NCBI RefSeq assembly: GCF_902833645.1
Contig: NZ_CADFGE010000001.1
Span: forward strand, 1,054,001-1,118,000
Reading direction: 5' to 3'
DNA length: 64,000 nt
Origin: Paraburkholderia fungorum
GTDB lineage: Bacteria > Pseudomonadota > Gammaproteobacteria > Burkholderiales > Burkholderiaceae
In this document: piece after piece, positions 11,273 to 20,487 of the stretch
Layout: each line of letters opens with the position of its first letter
Numbering within the stretch: the first letter of the stretch is position 1
Made by a program: the position numbers and the translations under genes
Notes under the pieces: model-generated
Told to the model about the DNA's origin: nothing
Database searches by the model: none
The model's input: only the letters and a program-made list of their open reading frames with translations

Positions 11273-12160
11273 ATGCAACCGGCTTCAATCGACGACACTC
11301 TCGCGCAGCTCGCAGCCCAGGATTACTTCGCGAGCCGTGAACTCGCGACCGCGTTGTATCTCGCGCTGCGCATGGAACGGCCGCTGTTCGTCGAAGGCGA
11401 GCCGGGTGTCGGCAAGACCGAACTCGCCAAAGCCGCGGCGGGGATGCTCGGCACCTCGATGCTGCGGCTGCAATGCTACGAAGGCCTCGACACCGCCAGC
11501 GCGTTGTACGAGTGGGACTATCCGCGCCAGATCATGGCGCTACGTCTCGCCGAAGCCGCTGGTGAGCGGCCCGGCAACGACACGCTGTATCGCAGCGAAT
11601 TCTTGCTGAAGCGACCGCTGCTGCAAGCGTTGATGCCCGACGAAAATCACCCGGGCGCGCGGCGCGTGCTGCTGATCGACGAAATCGACCGTGCCGACGA
11701 GCCGTTCGAAGCCTTCCTGCTGGAACTGCTTTCGGACTTTCAGATATCGATTCCCGAGTACGGCACGGTGCGCGCGGCGCAGCGGCCGCTTGTCGTAATG
11801 ACGTCGAACCGGACACGCGAAGTGCACGACGCCTTGAAGCGCCGTTGCCTGTATCAATGGATCGGCTATCCCGAGCGTGATCGTGAACTTGAAATCGTCG
11901 CCGCGCGTGCGCCTCAGACGTCGGTGGAATTGCAACGGCGTGCCGTCGATTTCGTGCACCGGCTGCGCGGCATGGATCTGTTCAAGGCGCCCGGCATCGC
12001 CGAAACAATCGACTGGTGCCGTGCATTGGACGCACTGTCAGTGACGGAGCTCGACCCGCAATCGGTGCAGAACACCTTGGGCGTGCTGCTCAAGTATCAG
12101 GACGATCTGGCGCGCGTGGATGCCGCGCAGATCGCGCAATGTCTCGCGACGCCAGGGTAG
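11273..12160 (+). CDS. CoxD-like MoxR-family AAA+ ATPase
   Basis: This 295-residue ATPase has Walker A GEPGVGKTE at 42-50 and Walker B LLIDEID at 133-139, with the sensor-1-like region VVMTSNRTRE further on. In the cox system the homologue CoxD helps finish the bimetallic active site of the large subunit together with the VWA protein CoxE. Here it lies directly before a VWA gene (5-bp gap), the standard MoxR-VWA pair. Since this large subunit lacks the copper-binding Cys, the ATPase more likely handles Mo-site sulfuration or enzyme maturation in general. Confidence 0.9.
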   Translation: MQPASIDDTLAQLAAQDYFASRELATALYLALRMERPLFVEGEPGVGKTELAKAAAGMLGTSMLRLQCYEGLDTASALYEWDYPRQIMALRLAEAAGERPGNDTLYRSEFLLKRPLLQALMPDENHPGARRVLLIDEIDRADEPFEAFLLELLSDFQISIPEYGTVRAAQRPLVVMTSNRTREVHDALKRRCLYQWIGYPERDRELEIVAARAPQTSVELQRRAVDFVHRLRGMDLFKAPGIAETIDWCRALDALSVTELDPQSVQNTLGVLLKYQDDLARVDAAQIAQCLATPG

Positions 12161-12165
12161 CGGCG

Positions 12166-13437
12166 ATGACCGCCTCCGCCGGATCACCGGCCACACCATC
12201 CGCGCCACTCGATACGCCTACCCTGGCGCGCAACGTCGTGCACTTTGTGCGCGTGCTGCGCAGTGCGGGTTTGCCGATGTCACCGGCCCAGGCCGTCGAT
12301 GCACTCGCCGCGTTGCACTGGATCGACCTCGGCCGGCGCGACGATGTCCGTGCCGCGCTCGCCACGCTGCTGGTCCGCGCACCGGACGAACGCGACCTCT
12401 TCAACGCCGCCTTCGATCTCTTCTGGCGCGATCCGGATTGGGAAGGCAAGCTGCGCGCGCTGTTGCTGCCCAAAGTGCGCGATGGCCTGCCGCCGCCCAA
12501 GCGCAACAACCGCCTCGCCGATGCGCTGGCCGTGCGCACGCCACCCTCGCCGCATCGCCAGCCGCCGCAGGAAACCGAACAGCACGAACTGCACGCGCAC
12601 GTCACCTTCAGTGCCGAAGAGCGGCTGCGTCATCGCGACTTCGACACGCTTTCCGCAGACGAATGGCGCACCTTGCGTCACCTGATCCGTGGCCAGCGTC
12701 TGCCGCTCGCCACCGAACCGACGCGCCGCCTGAAGGCTGCCTCGCACGGCACCCACGCGGACTTGCGCGCGAGCGCCCGGCACGCGGTGCGCGCGGGGGG
12801 CGACTGGACGGTGTGGAAATATCGCGCGGTGGTGGAACGCAAACCGCCGCTGGTCCTGCTGCTCGATATCTCCGGCTCGATGAGCAACTACTCGCGCGCG
12901 GTGCTGTATTTCTGCCACGCGCTGTTGCAGTCGCGTGAGCGCCTGCAGGTGTTTCTGTTCGGCACGCGCCTGACCAATGCGACGCGCGCGCTGCGCGAAC
13001 GCGATCCCGACGTGGCAATCGCGACGCTCACCGATCAGGTGGTCGACTGGTCGGGCGGCACACGGATCGGCGCCGCGCTCGCCGAATTCAACCGACGCTG
13101 GGCTCGCCGCGTGCTGACCGGCCGCGCCACCGTGCTGCTCGTCACCGACGGCCTCGACCACGAAGCGATCGACGTGCTCGACGCCGAGATGGCCCGCCTG
13201 CGCCGCTTCGCGCACCGTATCGTGTGGCTCAATCCGCTGTTGCGGTTCAGCGGTTTTTCACCAAAAGCGCGCGGCGTGCAGGCGATCCTGCCGTACGTCG
13301 ACGCACATCGTCCCGTCCATAACCTGGACAGTCTGACGGCGTTCGGCCGCGATCTCGCGCAACTCACGCGAGCGCCACGTGTGCCCCGTTTCGCCGTATC
13401 CGCCACGACAATTGCAGGAGCAACGCCATGGAATTGA
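12166..13437 (+). CDS. CoxE-like VWA domain protein
   Basis: This 423-residue protein has a C-terminal von Willebrand A domain with the MIDAS motif DISGSMS at 234-240 and a VTDGLD segment completing the metal site. The N-terminal half is helical and charged, and residues ~125-145 form a Pro/Gln-rich linker. It partners the MoxR ATPase ending 5 bp upstream in maturation of the Mo hydroxylase. The start at 12166 is chosen because the longer frame overlaps the ATPase by 145 bp. Its end overlaps the start of the next gene by 10 bp, which implies translational coupling. Confidence 0.9.
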   Translation: MTASAGSPATPSAPLDTPTLARNVVHFVRVLRSAGLPMSPAQAVDALAALHWIDLGRRDDVRAALATLLVRAPDERDLFNAAFDLFWRDPDWEGKLRALLLPKVRDGLPPPKRNNRLADALAVRTPPSPHRQPPQETEQHELHAHVTFSAEERLRHRDFDTLSADEWRTLRHLIRGQRLPLATEPTRRLKAASHGTHADLRASARHAVRAGGDWTVWKYRAVVERKPPLVLLLDISGSMSNYSRAVLYFCHALLQSRERLQVFLFGTRLTNATRALRERDPDVAIATLTDQVVDWSGGTRIGAALAEFNRRWARRVLTGRATVLLVTDGLDHEAIDVLDAEMARLRRFAHRIVWLNPLLRFSGFSPKARGVQAILPYVDAHRPVHNLDSLTAFGRDLAQLTRAPRVPRFAVSATTIAGATPWN

Positions 13438-14024
13438 GTGAAACCCATACGCTGCCGGTTTCCCAGCAGCGCGCCTGGGATGCGCTGAACGACACCGAAA
13501 TCCTGCGCGCATGCATTCCCGGCTGCGAAAGCATCGACCCGGATGGCGACAATGCGTACGCGGTGGTGATGAGCGCATCGGTCGGTCCCGTGAAGGCTCG
13601 CTTCAAAGGGCGTATGCTGCTGACCGACATCGAGGCGCCGAACACTTACACCATCGTTTTCGAAGGCCAGGGTGGCGCAGCGGGCTTCGGCAAGGGCAAT
13701 GCGCATGTCACTCTCGAACCCGAAGGCGATGACGCGACGAAGCTCACCTACACGGCCACGGCTCAGGTCGGCGGCAAGCTCGCGCAGATCGGTTCCCGGC
13801 TGGTCGACGGCGCGGCGCGTAAAATCGCGGGCGAATTTTTCAAGCGCTTCGGCGCGCAGGTCGGCGGCGACACGGATAGCGCGACGCCCCCGGAAGACGG
13901 CGACGCTGCAGCCGCTGACACGACGGCGCAGAATACGGAATCGGACGAGGCTGCGGACACTGAGTCTGGCGGCGACGAAACAAAAGGGAAGAAATCATGG
14001 AAAGCGTGGATCTCGAAGTTCTGA
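13428..14024 (+). CDS. CoxG-like SRPBCC family protein
   Basis: The first ~145 of 198 residues form a SRPBCC/CoxG domain (ELSETHTLPVSQQRAWDALN, then AHVTLEPEGDDATKLTYTA). A strongly acidic low-complexity tract follows (~residues 145-190), and the protein ends with a short basic aromatic tail, KSWKAWISKF. In carboxydotrophs CoxG recruits CO dehydrogenase to the cytoplasmic membrane. The basic amphipathic end could serve as a membrane tether here; that part is inference. It overlaps the VWA gene by 10 bp and the XdhC-type gene by 28 bp. Confidence 0.88.
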   Translation: MELSETHTLPVSQQRAWDALNDTEILRACIPGCESIDPDGDNAYAVVMSASVGPVKARFKGRMLLTDIEAPNTYTIVFEGQGGAAGFGKGNAHVTLEPEGDDATKLTYTATAQVGGKLAQIGSRLVDGAARKIAGEFFKRFGAQVGGDTDSATPPEDGDAAAADTTAQNTESDEAADTESGGDETKGKKSWKAWISKF

Positions 14025-15019
14025 AGTCCAGCGCCCGTTGGCTGGAGGAAGGACATCGCGCGCTGCTGGTGACGGTGGTGAAAACGTGGGGCTCGTCGCC
14101 GCGTCCTGAGGGCGCGATGCTCGCGGTGCGGGACGACGGACTTGTGGTGGGATCGGTATCGGGCGGCTGCATCGAAGACGATCTGATTGAGCGCGTGCGG
14201 CAAAGGGGTATCGAGCAGAGCCGCCCGGAGGCGGTGAAGTACGGCATCACGGCTGAGGAAGCGCATCGCTTCGGACTGCCGTGCGGCGGAACGATCCAGT
14301 TGGTGCTGGAGCCCTTGACGCCGCAAAGCGGGATTGCCGAGCTGTGCGCTGCGGTGGAGGACGGCCGTCTGGTGGCACGCGAAGTCGACATGGTGACGGG
14401 CGCGGTGCGGCTCGATGCGGCGCAGGCGACCGATGGCGTGCATTTCGACGGTGAGCGTCTGTTGACGATTCACGGCCCGCGGTACCGGATGCTGGTGATC
14501 GGCGCGGGGCAGTTGTCGCGCTATCTGTGCAATATCGCGGTTGGGCTCGACTATCAGGTCACCGTGTGCGATCCACGCGAGGAGTACACCGAGGAGTGGA
14601 ATATTCCCGGCACGAAGATCGTACGGACGATGCCGGACGATACGGTGATCGAGATGAAGCTCGATGAGCGGTGTGCGGTGATTGCGTTGACGCATGATCC
14701 CAAACTGGATGATCTTGCTTTGATGGAAGCGTTGAAGACGCCGGCTTTTTACGTGGGGGCTTTGGGGTCGAGAAGGAATAATCAGGCGCGGCGCGAGCGG
14801 CTGAAAGAGTTCGATCTGAATGAGGCTGAATTGGCCCGGTTGCATGGCCCGGTGGGGATTTATATCGGCAGCCGGACGCCGCCTGAAATTGCGGTTTCTA
14901 TTCTTGCCGAGGTCACTGCGGCCAAGAATGGGGTTTCGTTGCCGACTTTATTGCAGGTTGAGGGCGCTAAGGCCGCGCGGGAGATAGCGGCTTCGGGTGG
15001 GGCTGCTTGTAGTGTTTAA
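13997..15019 (+). CDS. XdhC/CoxI family molybdenum cofactor maturation protein (CoxF-like)
   Basis: This 340-residue protein has an N-terminal XdhC_CoxI domain with TWGSSPRPEGA (30-40), GSVSGGCIE (52-60) and GLPCGGTI (93-100), and a C-terminal Rossmann domain starting with VIGAGQLS (167-174). Family members bind molybdenum cofactor, protect it and promote its sulfuration before insertion into xanthine-oxidase-type enzymes. It is the last gene of the operon. From about 14680 to the stop the codons switch to G- and T-ending forms, the same drift seen in the other genes that end next to a repeat element. Confidence 0.9.
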   Translation: MESVDLEVLKSSARWLEEGHRALLVTVVKTWGSSPRPEGAMLAVRDDGLVVGSVSGGCIEDDLIERVRQRGIEQSRPEAVKYGITAEEAHRFGLPCGGTIQLVLEPLTPQSGIAELCAAVEDGRLVAREVDMVTGAVRLDAAQATDGVHFDGERLLTIHGPRYRMLVIGAGQLSRYLCNIAVGLDYQVTVCDPREEYTEEWNIPGTKIVRTMPDDTVIEMKLDERCAVIALTHDPKLDDLALMEALKTPAFYVGALGSRRNNQARRERLKEFDLNEAELARLHGPVGIYIGSRTPPEIAVSILAEVTAAKNGVSLPTLLQVEGAKAAREIAASGGAACSV

Positions 15020-15051
15020 GGTTTTGGCCTGTTCGGCGGTCTTTGTTGTTG

Positions 15052-15180
15052 GTCTGGCTCTTTGGCCTTTCCTTGCTTTGTTAGTGGTCTATTCGCTGTA
15101 TTAGCGTTGCCCCTGTGCGGGTCTGGCTCTTTGGCCTTTCCTTGTTGTGTTAGTGGTCTATTGGCGTTGCCCCTGTGCGG
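15052..15180. repeat. Partial tandem duplication of the left arm of repeat element 2
   Basis: The segment starting GTCTGGCTCTTTGGCC occurs at 15052-15120 (69 bp) and again at 15121-15180 (60 bp). The first unit carries about ten extra bases (CGCTGTATTA). Copy 1 has only a single version of this arm. Confidence 0.85.
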
Positions 15181-15663
15181 GGCGGCACCTACTTTTCTTT
15201 GCCTGCCGCAAAGAAAAGTAGGCAAAAGAAAGCGGCTCACACCGCTAATTTTTAAGCGGGTCCCCCGCGCAGCCACGGTAGTGGTGCATCTGGAATCCGT
15301 GCCCTCGCGCACTCCGCGCCATTGACAAAGCACTCATCAGCTCCCACTCCGCACTGCGTGCGTCGCGGACGGGTCTGCCAGGAAAACCTGGCCGACGCTT
15401 CGCATACCTGATGGTTTTTTGAACCGGGCATCGGCGCGCGCAGCGCCGCCGGAGGTATGACTGCCTTGTCACCAGGGCGAAGTGTGCGAGGCGACAGATT
15501 CCAGACGCACCACTACCGCTACTGTGCGGGAGACCCGCTTATGAGCTGGCGGGGTGAAGCCGCTTTCTTTGCTTATCTTTCTTTGCGGCGGCAAAGAAAG
15601 TAAGTGCCGCCCCGCACAGGGGCAACGCTAATAAACCACTAACAAAGCAAGGAAAGGCCAAAG
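15052..15663. repeat. Composite repeat element, copy 2 (about 610 bp, inverted relative to copy 1)
   Basis: The left part (15131-15420) matches the reverse complement of the right part of copy 1. The right part (about 15420-15663) matches the reverse complement of the left part of copy 1 over ~190 bp with only scattered differences. The shared marks are GCGTTGCCCCTGTGCGGGGC, the CAAAGAAAAG palindrome, GTGGTGCATCTGGAAT and its inverse, and GGAGGTATGACTGCCTTGTC. It lacks the 28-bp array of copy 1. The space between the operon end (15019) and the PepSY gene (15711) holds nothing else apart from G/T-rich (left) and A/C-rich (right) margins. Confidence 0.85.
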
Positions 15664-15710
15664 AACCAGACCAACAACAAACCCGCCGAACAGGCAAAAA
15701 AAACCAGCCC

Positions 15711-16451
15711 CTACAGCAATCCACAAACCACAGCAGCAACCACCGACCCACCCACCAACACCACCCCCACAACACGCCGCTTATTTAATTCAGTCCACAG
15801 CAAAACACCAGTCAAAGAAAGCAAAATCATCCCACCCGCGATCGTGTCGATCAACAAAATCCACCCAACACTCAACCCCACGCCACGGTGCAAATTGTTC
15901 ATCGTAGTGAGAAGCGAGTTCTGCGTACGTTTCACCGCAACAAACCCATTCCCAACCCAATACTCGGCCTGCACATTCTGAGTAGGCCCAAAAATCCCGA
16001 CCTGCCAGAACTCGGGCTGCATCGTGCTGCGATCACCCCACGCCACCGGATGCGCCGGCTCACGCTTCATCCGCCCCGGCTTGCCGTCGATTTTCAACTC
16101 GCCCTTGAGCCACTTCGCCATCTCCATCGGCGAACCCAGCTTTTTCTGCGGCACAGGAATCTGCATCTCCTCAACCTGCGGCTCACCCGAGGACACCTTC
16201 AACGGCCCCGCCCGATGGTTCAGCAAAAAACCCGTAACCCCAAACAACAACCCCAATACCGCACCCCACAACCCAACCCAGCCGTGCACCTTGCGCAACC
16301 ACTTGATGAAATTCGCCCGCCGCGAACGCTGGCGTCGCGTCGCCTGCTCGGCATCGTCCAGCAGGCGATGACCCCGCTCCGGCTTATGAGCCGTGTACTG
16401 CGTGCCCCCGCCAACAGCAGGCTTCATATCGATCGAATCAGGCGCATTCAC
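15711..16451 (-). CDS. PepSY-associated TM helix protein
   Basis: This 246-residue inner-membrane protein has a basic cytoplasmic N-terminus. Its first TM segment is at ~58-79, following the KWLRKVHGWVGLW motif typical of PepSY_TM proteins, and a periplasmic domain of ~110 residues follows. A TM segment lies at ~195-222 and a final hydrophobic stretch at 227-246. Relatives often sit with TonB receptors and include siderophore or ferric reductases, so a role in iron handling is possible but not shown. A Fur-like sequence lies about 200 bp upstream. The 3' end, next to repeat element 2, is very rich in GTG/GTT/GGT codons, and its last ~20 residues may be a drifted extension. Confidence 0.8.
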   Translation of the reverse strand: MNAPDSIDMKPAVGGGTQYTAHKPERGHRLLDDAEQATRRQRSRRANFIKWLRKVHGWVGLWGAVLGLLFGVTGFLLNHRAGPLKVSSGEPQVEEMQIPVPQKKLGSPMEMAKWLKGELKIDGKPGRMKREPAHPVAWGDRSTMQPEFWQVGIFGPTQNVQAEYWVGNGFVAVKRTQNSLLTTMNNLHRGVGLSVGWILLIDTIAGGMILLSLTGVLLWTELNKRRVVGVVLVGGSVVAAVVCGLL

Positions 16452-16779
16452 ATCCAGACTCCAGGCGCAACAAGTTAACCCCTCACCAACGGCGACGCGC
16501 GACGGCTGCGCGCGCTCACATCAGCGACAACGGAAAGTTTGAAAGGAAGGGCCGGACAAACCCGGCTTGCGGTCCAGGTCGTCCGGCTGAGAGGCTGGCT
16601 GGCAGTCACAGAGGAGGAGAAATGTGACAGAAAGCTGGCGATACCTTTCAATTGAGAATGGATATCATTACACAGTTGACGCATTTGCTCAATCGCAATG
16701 CGCGGCATCCGCTTGACATCCGGGCCTCGCAACCCGACTCTAGGCAGCGATCCCGTCACCTTCCGGATGCCCGCCTGCC
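16452..16779. other. Divergent intergenic region between PepSY gene and DUF3857 gene
   Basis: These 328 bases hold the promoters of two divergent genes. The most notable element is a Fur-like box at 16655-16673. TTGACG at 16677-16682 resembles a -35 for the plus-strand gene but has no matching -10. No ORF with reasonable codon use is present. Confidence 0.5.
16655..16673. promoter_or_regulatory. Fur-box-like sequence
   Basis: GAGAATGGATATCATTACA resembles the 19-bp Fur consensus GATAATGATAATCATTATC, keeping a GAxAAT half and an ATCATTA half. It lies between the divergent PepSY and DUF3857 genes, 204 bp from the first and 107 bp from the second. Similarity was judged by eye only. Confidence 0.4.
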
Positions 16780-18681
16780 ATGCGCCTCGTCTCCTGGATC
16801 TGTCTCGCGTCTCTCGGCTGGCTTGCCTGCGCTCACGTCGCGAACGCGAGCATCACGGCGAGGCTGGAGGATCCCTATACCAACGAGGGCGAAACGCAGA
16901 CCTTCACAGTCAACGCCGACGGCTCCTTCTCCAAGCTCGATTCGATGACGCTGCGCGTGAACAGCGAAGCCGGTGTCGCGCGAGTGGCGCAACAGTACGT
17001 CTGGTTCAACCGGAATATGGCCGACGTGCAGATCCTCGAGGCGTACACGATCACCGCCGACGGCGTGCGCCACGACGTGCAACCCGACCAGATTCGCGAC
17101 GTGCAGGAAGCGCGCTCATTCAATGCGCCGATGTTTCAGGACATCCAGGAAAAGGTGATCGTGTTCCCCGCCGTCGAGCCCGGCGCGCGGGTGCACCTCA
17201 GCTATCGCAAAACGCAGAAGCAGCCGCTTGTGCCAGGCGAGTTCAGCGACTTCACGCCGCCCGATCTCGTGCCGACGCGTAACTTCCGCCTCATCTACGA
17301 CCTGCCCTCCGACAAGCCGCTTTACGCCGACGCGCGTGGCTTCACAGCGCTGCAACCGGTCACGCGCGAGGGCCGTACGCGCTACGAATATCGTTACGAC
17401 AAGGCGCATTTCAGCCGGCTCGAGCGCGGCTCGATCGCGTACGTATCGTATGGCGACCGGTTGATGGTCTCGACCTTTCCGGACTACGCCACGTTCGCCG
17501 CCAGCTATAAGGCATCGTCCTCCGATGCGACCACGCACGACGTCACCGTCACGCGTCTTGCGCAAAACCTCACCGCGCACGACCGCACTCCGCGCGACAA
17601 GGCCAAGACACTGTACGACTGGGTGCGCCGCAACGTCCGCTACGTGGCGATCTATGTCGGGCGCGGTTCAGTGGTGCCGCACAGCGCCAGCGCGATCCTC
17701 GCGAACCGCTACGGCGACTGCAAGGATCATGTGGCGTTATACGGCGCGCTGCTCGACGCAGTCGGCGTTCGCAATGAGCCGGCTCTGATCAGCAGCGGCT
17801 CGATCTATACGCTGCCCAGCGTGCCGGGCTACGGCGTCATTAATCACGCCATCACATGGCTGCCCGATTTGCAGCATTACGCCGACTCGACGGCGTCGAA
17901 TGTCGAATTCGGTTTTCTGCCGTGGTCCGATATGAACCGGCCTACCGTTCTCGTCAATCAGGGCGTGGTGGCGCAAACGCCGGCCACCGAATTGACGACG
18001 CGCAGCACCGATCTGTCGATCAAGGTCGAGCCCGATGGCTCGGCAAGCTTCACGTACCGGCTGGAGGCATCGGGTGCCACCGCCGAACAGGCACGCGCGA
18101 TGTTGCGCGCGCAGACACCCGCGCAACGTGAAGAATCGATCCAGGCGGAACTGCGCAGCGCGAACCTGCGCGGCACGGCTACGCTGACCACCAACGATCT
18201 CAGCGTAGCCGATGGCCCGTTGACGATCACGATGAAAGGCACGCTCGAAAGTCTCGTGGTGCCGGGCGCGGCGGCATCGATTCCGGCGCTGACGAGTCTG
18301 GCCGGCGGCCTGGAGGCGGATACGCGTTACTGGCTCGGCGAACGGCAACGCACGCAGCCGTTCGTCTGTCATAACCTGGCGTTGCATGAACGCGCGCGCA
18401 TTGAATTGCCAGCGAATTTCCACGTGCTCGACATGCCGGAGGCAAAACGGACTCAAGATCGCTACGTCGATTTTCAATCGCAGTACACGTTCGATCCGCT
18501 GGGCAACGTGGTGACGATGGCGCGTGACGGCACCACGCATTTCGACAGCGACGTCTGCACGCCCGACGACTTCGCGAAGATGCGCCCCGCGATCGAAGCA
18601 ATCGGGCGCGACGTGCGCGCCGAAGTGATCGTCAAATCGACGCTGGTGGAATCGTCGAGCGTGGCGTCACAGGCGCCGTAG
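16780..18681 (+). CDS. DUF3857 and transglutaminase-like domain protein
   Basis: This 633-residue protein begins with a signal peptide (hydrophobic core WICLASLGWLACA, likely cut after VANA near residue 23), so it acts outside the cytoplasm. The first half is a DUF3857 domain. The middle is a transglutaminase-like domain with the catalytic Cys in RYGDCKDHVALY and a His in GVINHAITW; its start shows the KAKTLYDWVRRNVRYVA motif. The C-terminal part is a beta-rich region of unknown role. Such proteins are widespread, and neither substrate nor process is known. It converges on srkA, with only 12 bp between the stops. Confidence 0.85.
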   Translation: MRLVSWICLASLGWLACAHVANASITARLEDPYTNEGETQTFTVNADGSFSKLDSMTLRVNSEAGVARVAQQYVWFNRNMADVQILEAYTITADGVRHDVQPDQIRDVQEARSFNAPMFQDIQEKVIVFPAVEPGARVHLSYRKTQKQPLVPGEFSDFTPPDLVPTRNFRLIYDLPSDKPLYADARGFTALQPVTREGRTRYEYRYDKAHFSRLERGSIAYVSYGDRLMVSTFPDYATFAASYKASSSDATTHDVTVTRLAQNLTAHDRTPRDKAKTLYDWVRRNVRYVAIYVGRGSVVPHSASAILANRYGDCKDHVALYGALLDAVGVRNEPALISSGSIYTLPSVPGYGVINHAITWLPDLQHYADSTASNVEFGFLPWSDMNRPTVLVNQGVVAQTPATELTTRSTDLSIKVEPDGSASFTYRLEASGATAEQARAMLRAQTPAQREESIQAELRSANLRGTATLTTNDLSVADGPLTITMKGTLESLVVPGAAASIPALTSLAGGLEADTRYWLGERQRTQPFVCHNLALHERARIELPANFHVLDMPEAKRTQDRYVDFQSQYTFDPLGNVVTMARDGTTHFDSDVCTPDDFAKMRPAIEAIGRDVRAEVIVKSTLVESSSVASQAP

Positions 18682-18693
18682 AAACGCAATCGC

Positions 18694-19722
18694 TCAAACC
18701 GGCCAGAGCGGCCCTTCCTGCATCGCGCCGAGCTGCTCGCGCAGTTCGAGAATGCGGTCCTCCCAATAACGTTGGGTGTTGAACCACGGAAACGCCGCCG
18801 GAAAGGCCGGGTCGTCCCAGCGGCGCGCGAGCCACGCCTGATAGTGAATCAGCCGCAGCGTGCGCAATGCTTCGACGAGATACAGTTCGCGCGGCTCAAA
18901 ATCGCAGAAGTCTTCGTAGCCGGCGAGCAGATCCGCCAACGCCCGCGAAGCCTCGACACGTTCGCCCGGCAGCAGCAGCCACAAATCCTGCACCGCCGGA
19001 CCCATGCGGCTGTCGTCGAAGTCGACGAAATGCGGGCCCGCGTCGGTCCACAACACATTGCTCGGATGACAATCGCCGTGCATTCGCAACATGCGAATAT
19101 CGCCGGCACGCTCGAAGGCGCGCTCAACGCCTTCGAGCGCGAGATTCACCACGGTTTCCCATGCGGGCCGCACGTCGTCAGGCACGAAGCGGTGCGACAG
19201 CAGGAAATCGCGCGGCTCGTAGCCGAACGTGTTGATGTCGAGCGTGGGACGTTCGGTGTAGTTCTGGGTCTGTCCGACCGCATGAATGCGGCCGATAAAA
19301 CGCCCCAACCATTCGAGCGTATCGCGCCGGTCCAGATCGGGCGCGCGGCCGCCGCGGCGTTCGAAGATCGAGAAACGGAAACCGTCGAAGGTATGCAACG
19401 TACGGCCTTCGAAAACACGTGCGGGCACCGCCGGAATCTCGCGCGCAGCAAGATCGGCGACAAAAGCGTGCTCTTCGAGAATGGCGGCGTCAGTCCAACG
19501 CTCGGGACGATAGAACTTGGCGACCACCGGCGGACCGTCTTCCACGCCCACCTGGTACACGCGGTTTTCGTAGCTGTTGAGCGGGAGCATGCGGCCGTCG
19601 GTGTACACACCGACGCTGCTGAGCACGCTGTCGAGCGCGTCGAGCACGATTTCCGGCTTGAGCCGGGCGAAAGGGACGGCGCTATCGGCGCCGTCCTGCG
19701 AGTCGAGATTGTCGTCGTTCAT
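18694..19722 (-). CDS. srkA: Stress response kinase A (YihE/RdoA)
   Basis: This 342-residue Ser/Thr kinase has the aminoglycoside-phosphotransferase fold. The catalytic loop HGDCHPSNVLW and the metal-binding HFVDFDD match E. coli SrkA, as does the N-terminal SYENRVYQVGVEDG loop. SrkA protects cells from stress-induced death, reportedly by countering MazEF-type toxin activity. The length is close to the family norm with a short acidic N-terminal extension. It is monocistronic and convergent with the DUF3857 gene. Confidence 0.9.
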   Translation of the reverse strand: MNDDNLDSQDGADSAVPFARLKPEIVLDALDSVLSSVGVYTDGRMLPLNSYENRVYQVGVEDGPPVVAKFYRPERWTDAAILEEHAFVADLAAREIPAVPARVFEGRTLHTFDGFRFSIFERRGGRAPDLDRRDTLEWLGRFIGRIHAVGQTQNYTERPTLDINTFGYEPRDFLLSHRFVPDDVRPAWETVVNLALEGVERAFERAGDIRMLRMHGDCHPSNVLWTDAGPHFVDFDDSRMGPAVQDLWLLLPGERVEASRALADLLAGYEDFCDFEPRELYLVEALRTLRLIHYQAWLARRWDDPAFPAAFPWFNTQRYWEDRILELREQLGAMQEGPLWPV

Positions 19723-19847
19723 GTCCGCATTGTGCGCCGCGCCGCCGTCAAAGACGAGGGTGTCGGCACACCTTGCGGTTGACTGCCTGTTGCAACGGCA
19801 TGACTACGGCGTGGCAACGATATGAATCGAACTCAAACCAACCAGTC

Positions 19848-20060
19848 TCAATGCACCTGCGCGCTCGCCGGACGCACCTGCTCGCCCGTATCGATCAAAT
19901 CTTCGAGGAAAAAGGGTTCAGTATTCAGATGCTCTGACGTGCCGGGCTCGCCGGCATACCAGGCCACCATTGCCATGTCGCCGAGAATGCGCATGACGAT
20001 CCCGCGTGCGCCTTGCGGCACGGCGATATGCACCGATCGGACAATGGAACCGATTTGCAT
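19848..20060 (-). CDS. Small conserved-looking hypothetical protein (70 aa)
   Basis: This 70-residue soluble protein (starting MQIGSIVRSV and ending RPASAQVH) has good G/C third-position bias and a purine-rich ribosome site (GGGGAAAC) directly before its ATG. I do not recognise a family. It has an acidic Glu/Asp-containing C-terminal half and no membrane segment. Longer frames on the same strand (up to 20220) are shadows. Confidence 0.6.
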   Translation of the reverse strand: MQIGSIVRSVHIAVPQGARGIVMRILGDMAMVAWYAGEPGTSEHLNTEPFFLEDLIDTGEQVRPASAQVH

Positions 20061-20487
20061 GATGTTTCCCCGTTTCTCCCATAGCCGGCTTTATGGTTTC
20101 CTCGCCGGTCAAGGTGATGATAAAAGCGCCGCTTCGCCAATAACGTTGCGTACGCACCCAATCTGCTGCGCGTAAGACGCGTGAGAGGTCTGAGTCATTG
20201 TTCCCGTTTTGCGGGGCCATGGAAAGCGCGAACCCGAAGCTGCTAACCCGTCGTTTCGCCCCATCCCATTACGGCGCGCCCGACCGGTGCTCTGGACGTC
20301 ACGCGTCGTAATGAGGCCATCATAAACCCTGACGGGGCGATATTTCAAAATCATGCGGCCACTGTTGTCGTGATCGCGAAGCGCGAATATTCACGTGCGG
20401 GGTCGTCGCACGGCGCGCACCCGCATAGCTTTTTCAGCGTATCCTTAACTCCTTTGTGTACTTTGCGTTCCCCGAGGAGATTGTTTC
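20061..20487. other. Intergenic region upstream of MFS gene
   Basis: These 427 bases separate a small minus-strand gene from the plus-strand MFS gene. The region from about 20290 to 20470 is less GC-rich and probably contains the MFS promoter. No firm -35/-10 pair, repeat or regulator site is visible. Confidence 0.4.

Noticed and set aside
15052..15663. Insertion sequence
   Set aside because: No transposase frame, no clear target-site duplication, and the internal ORFs are palindrome artefacts.
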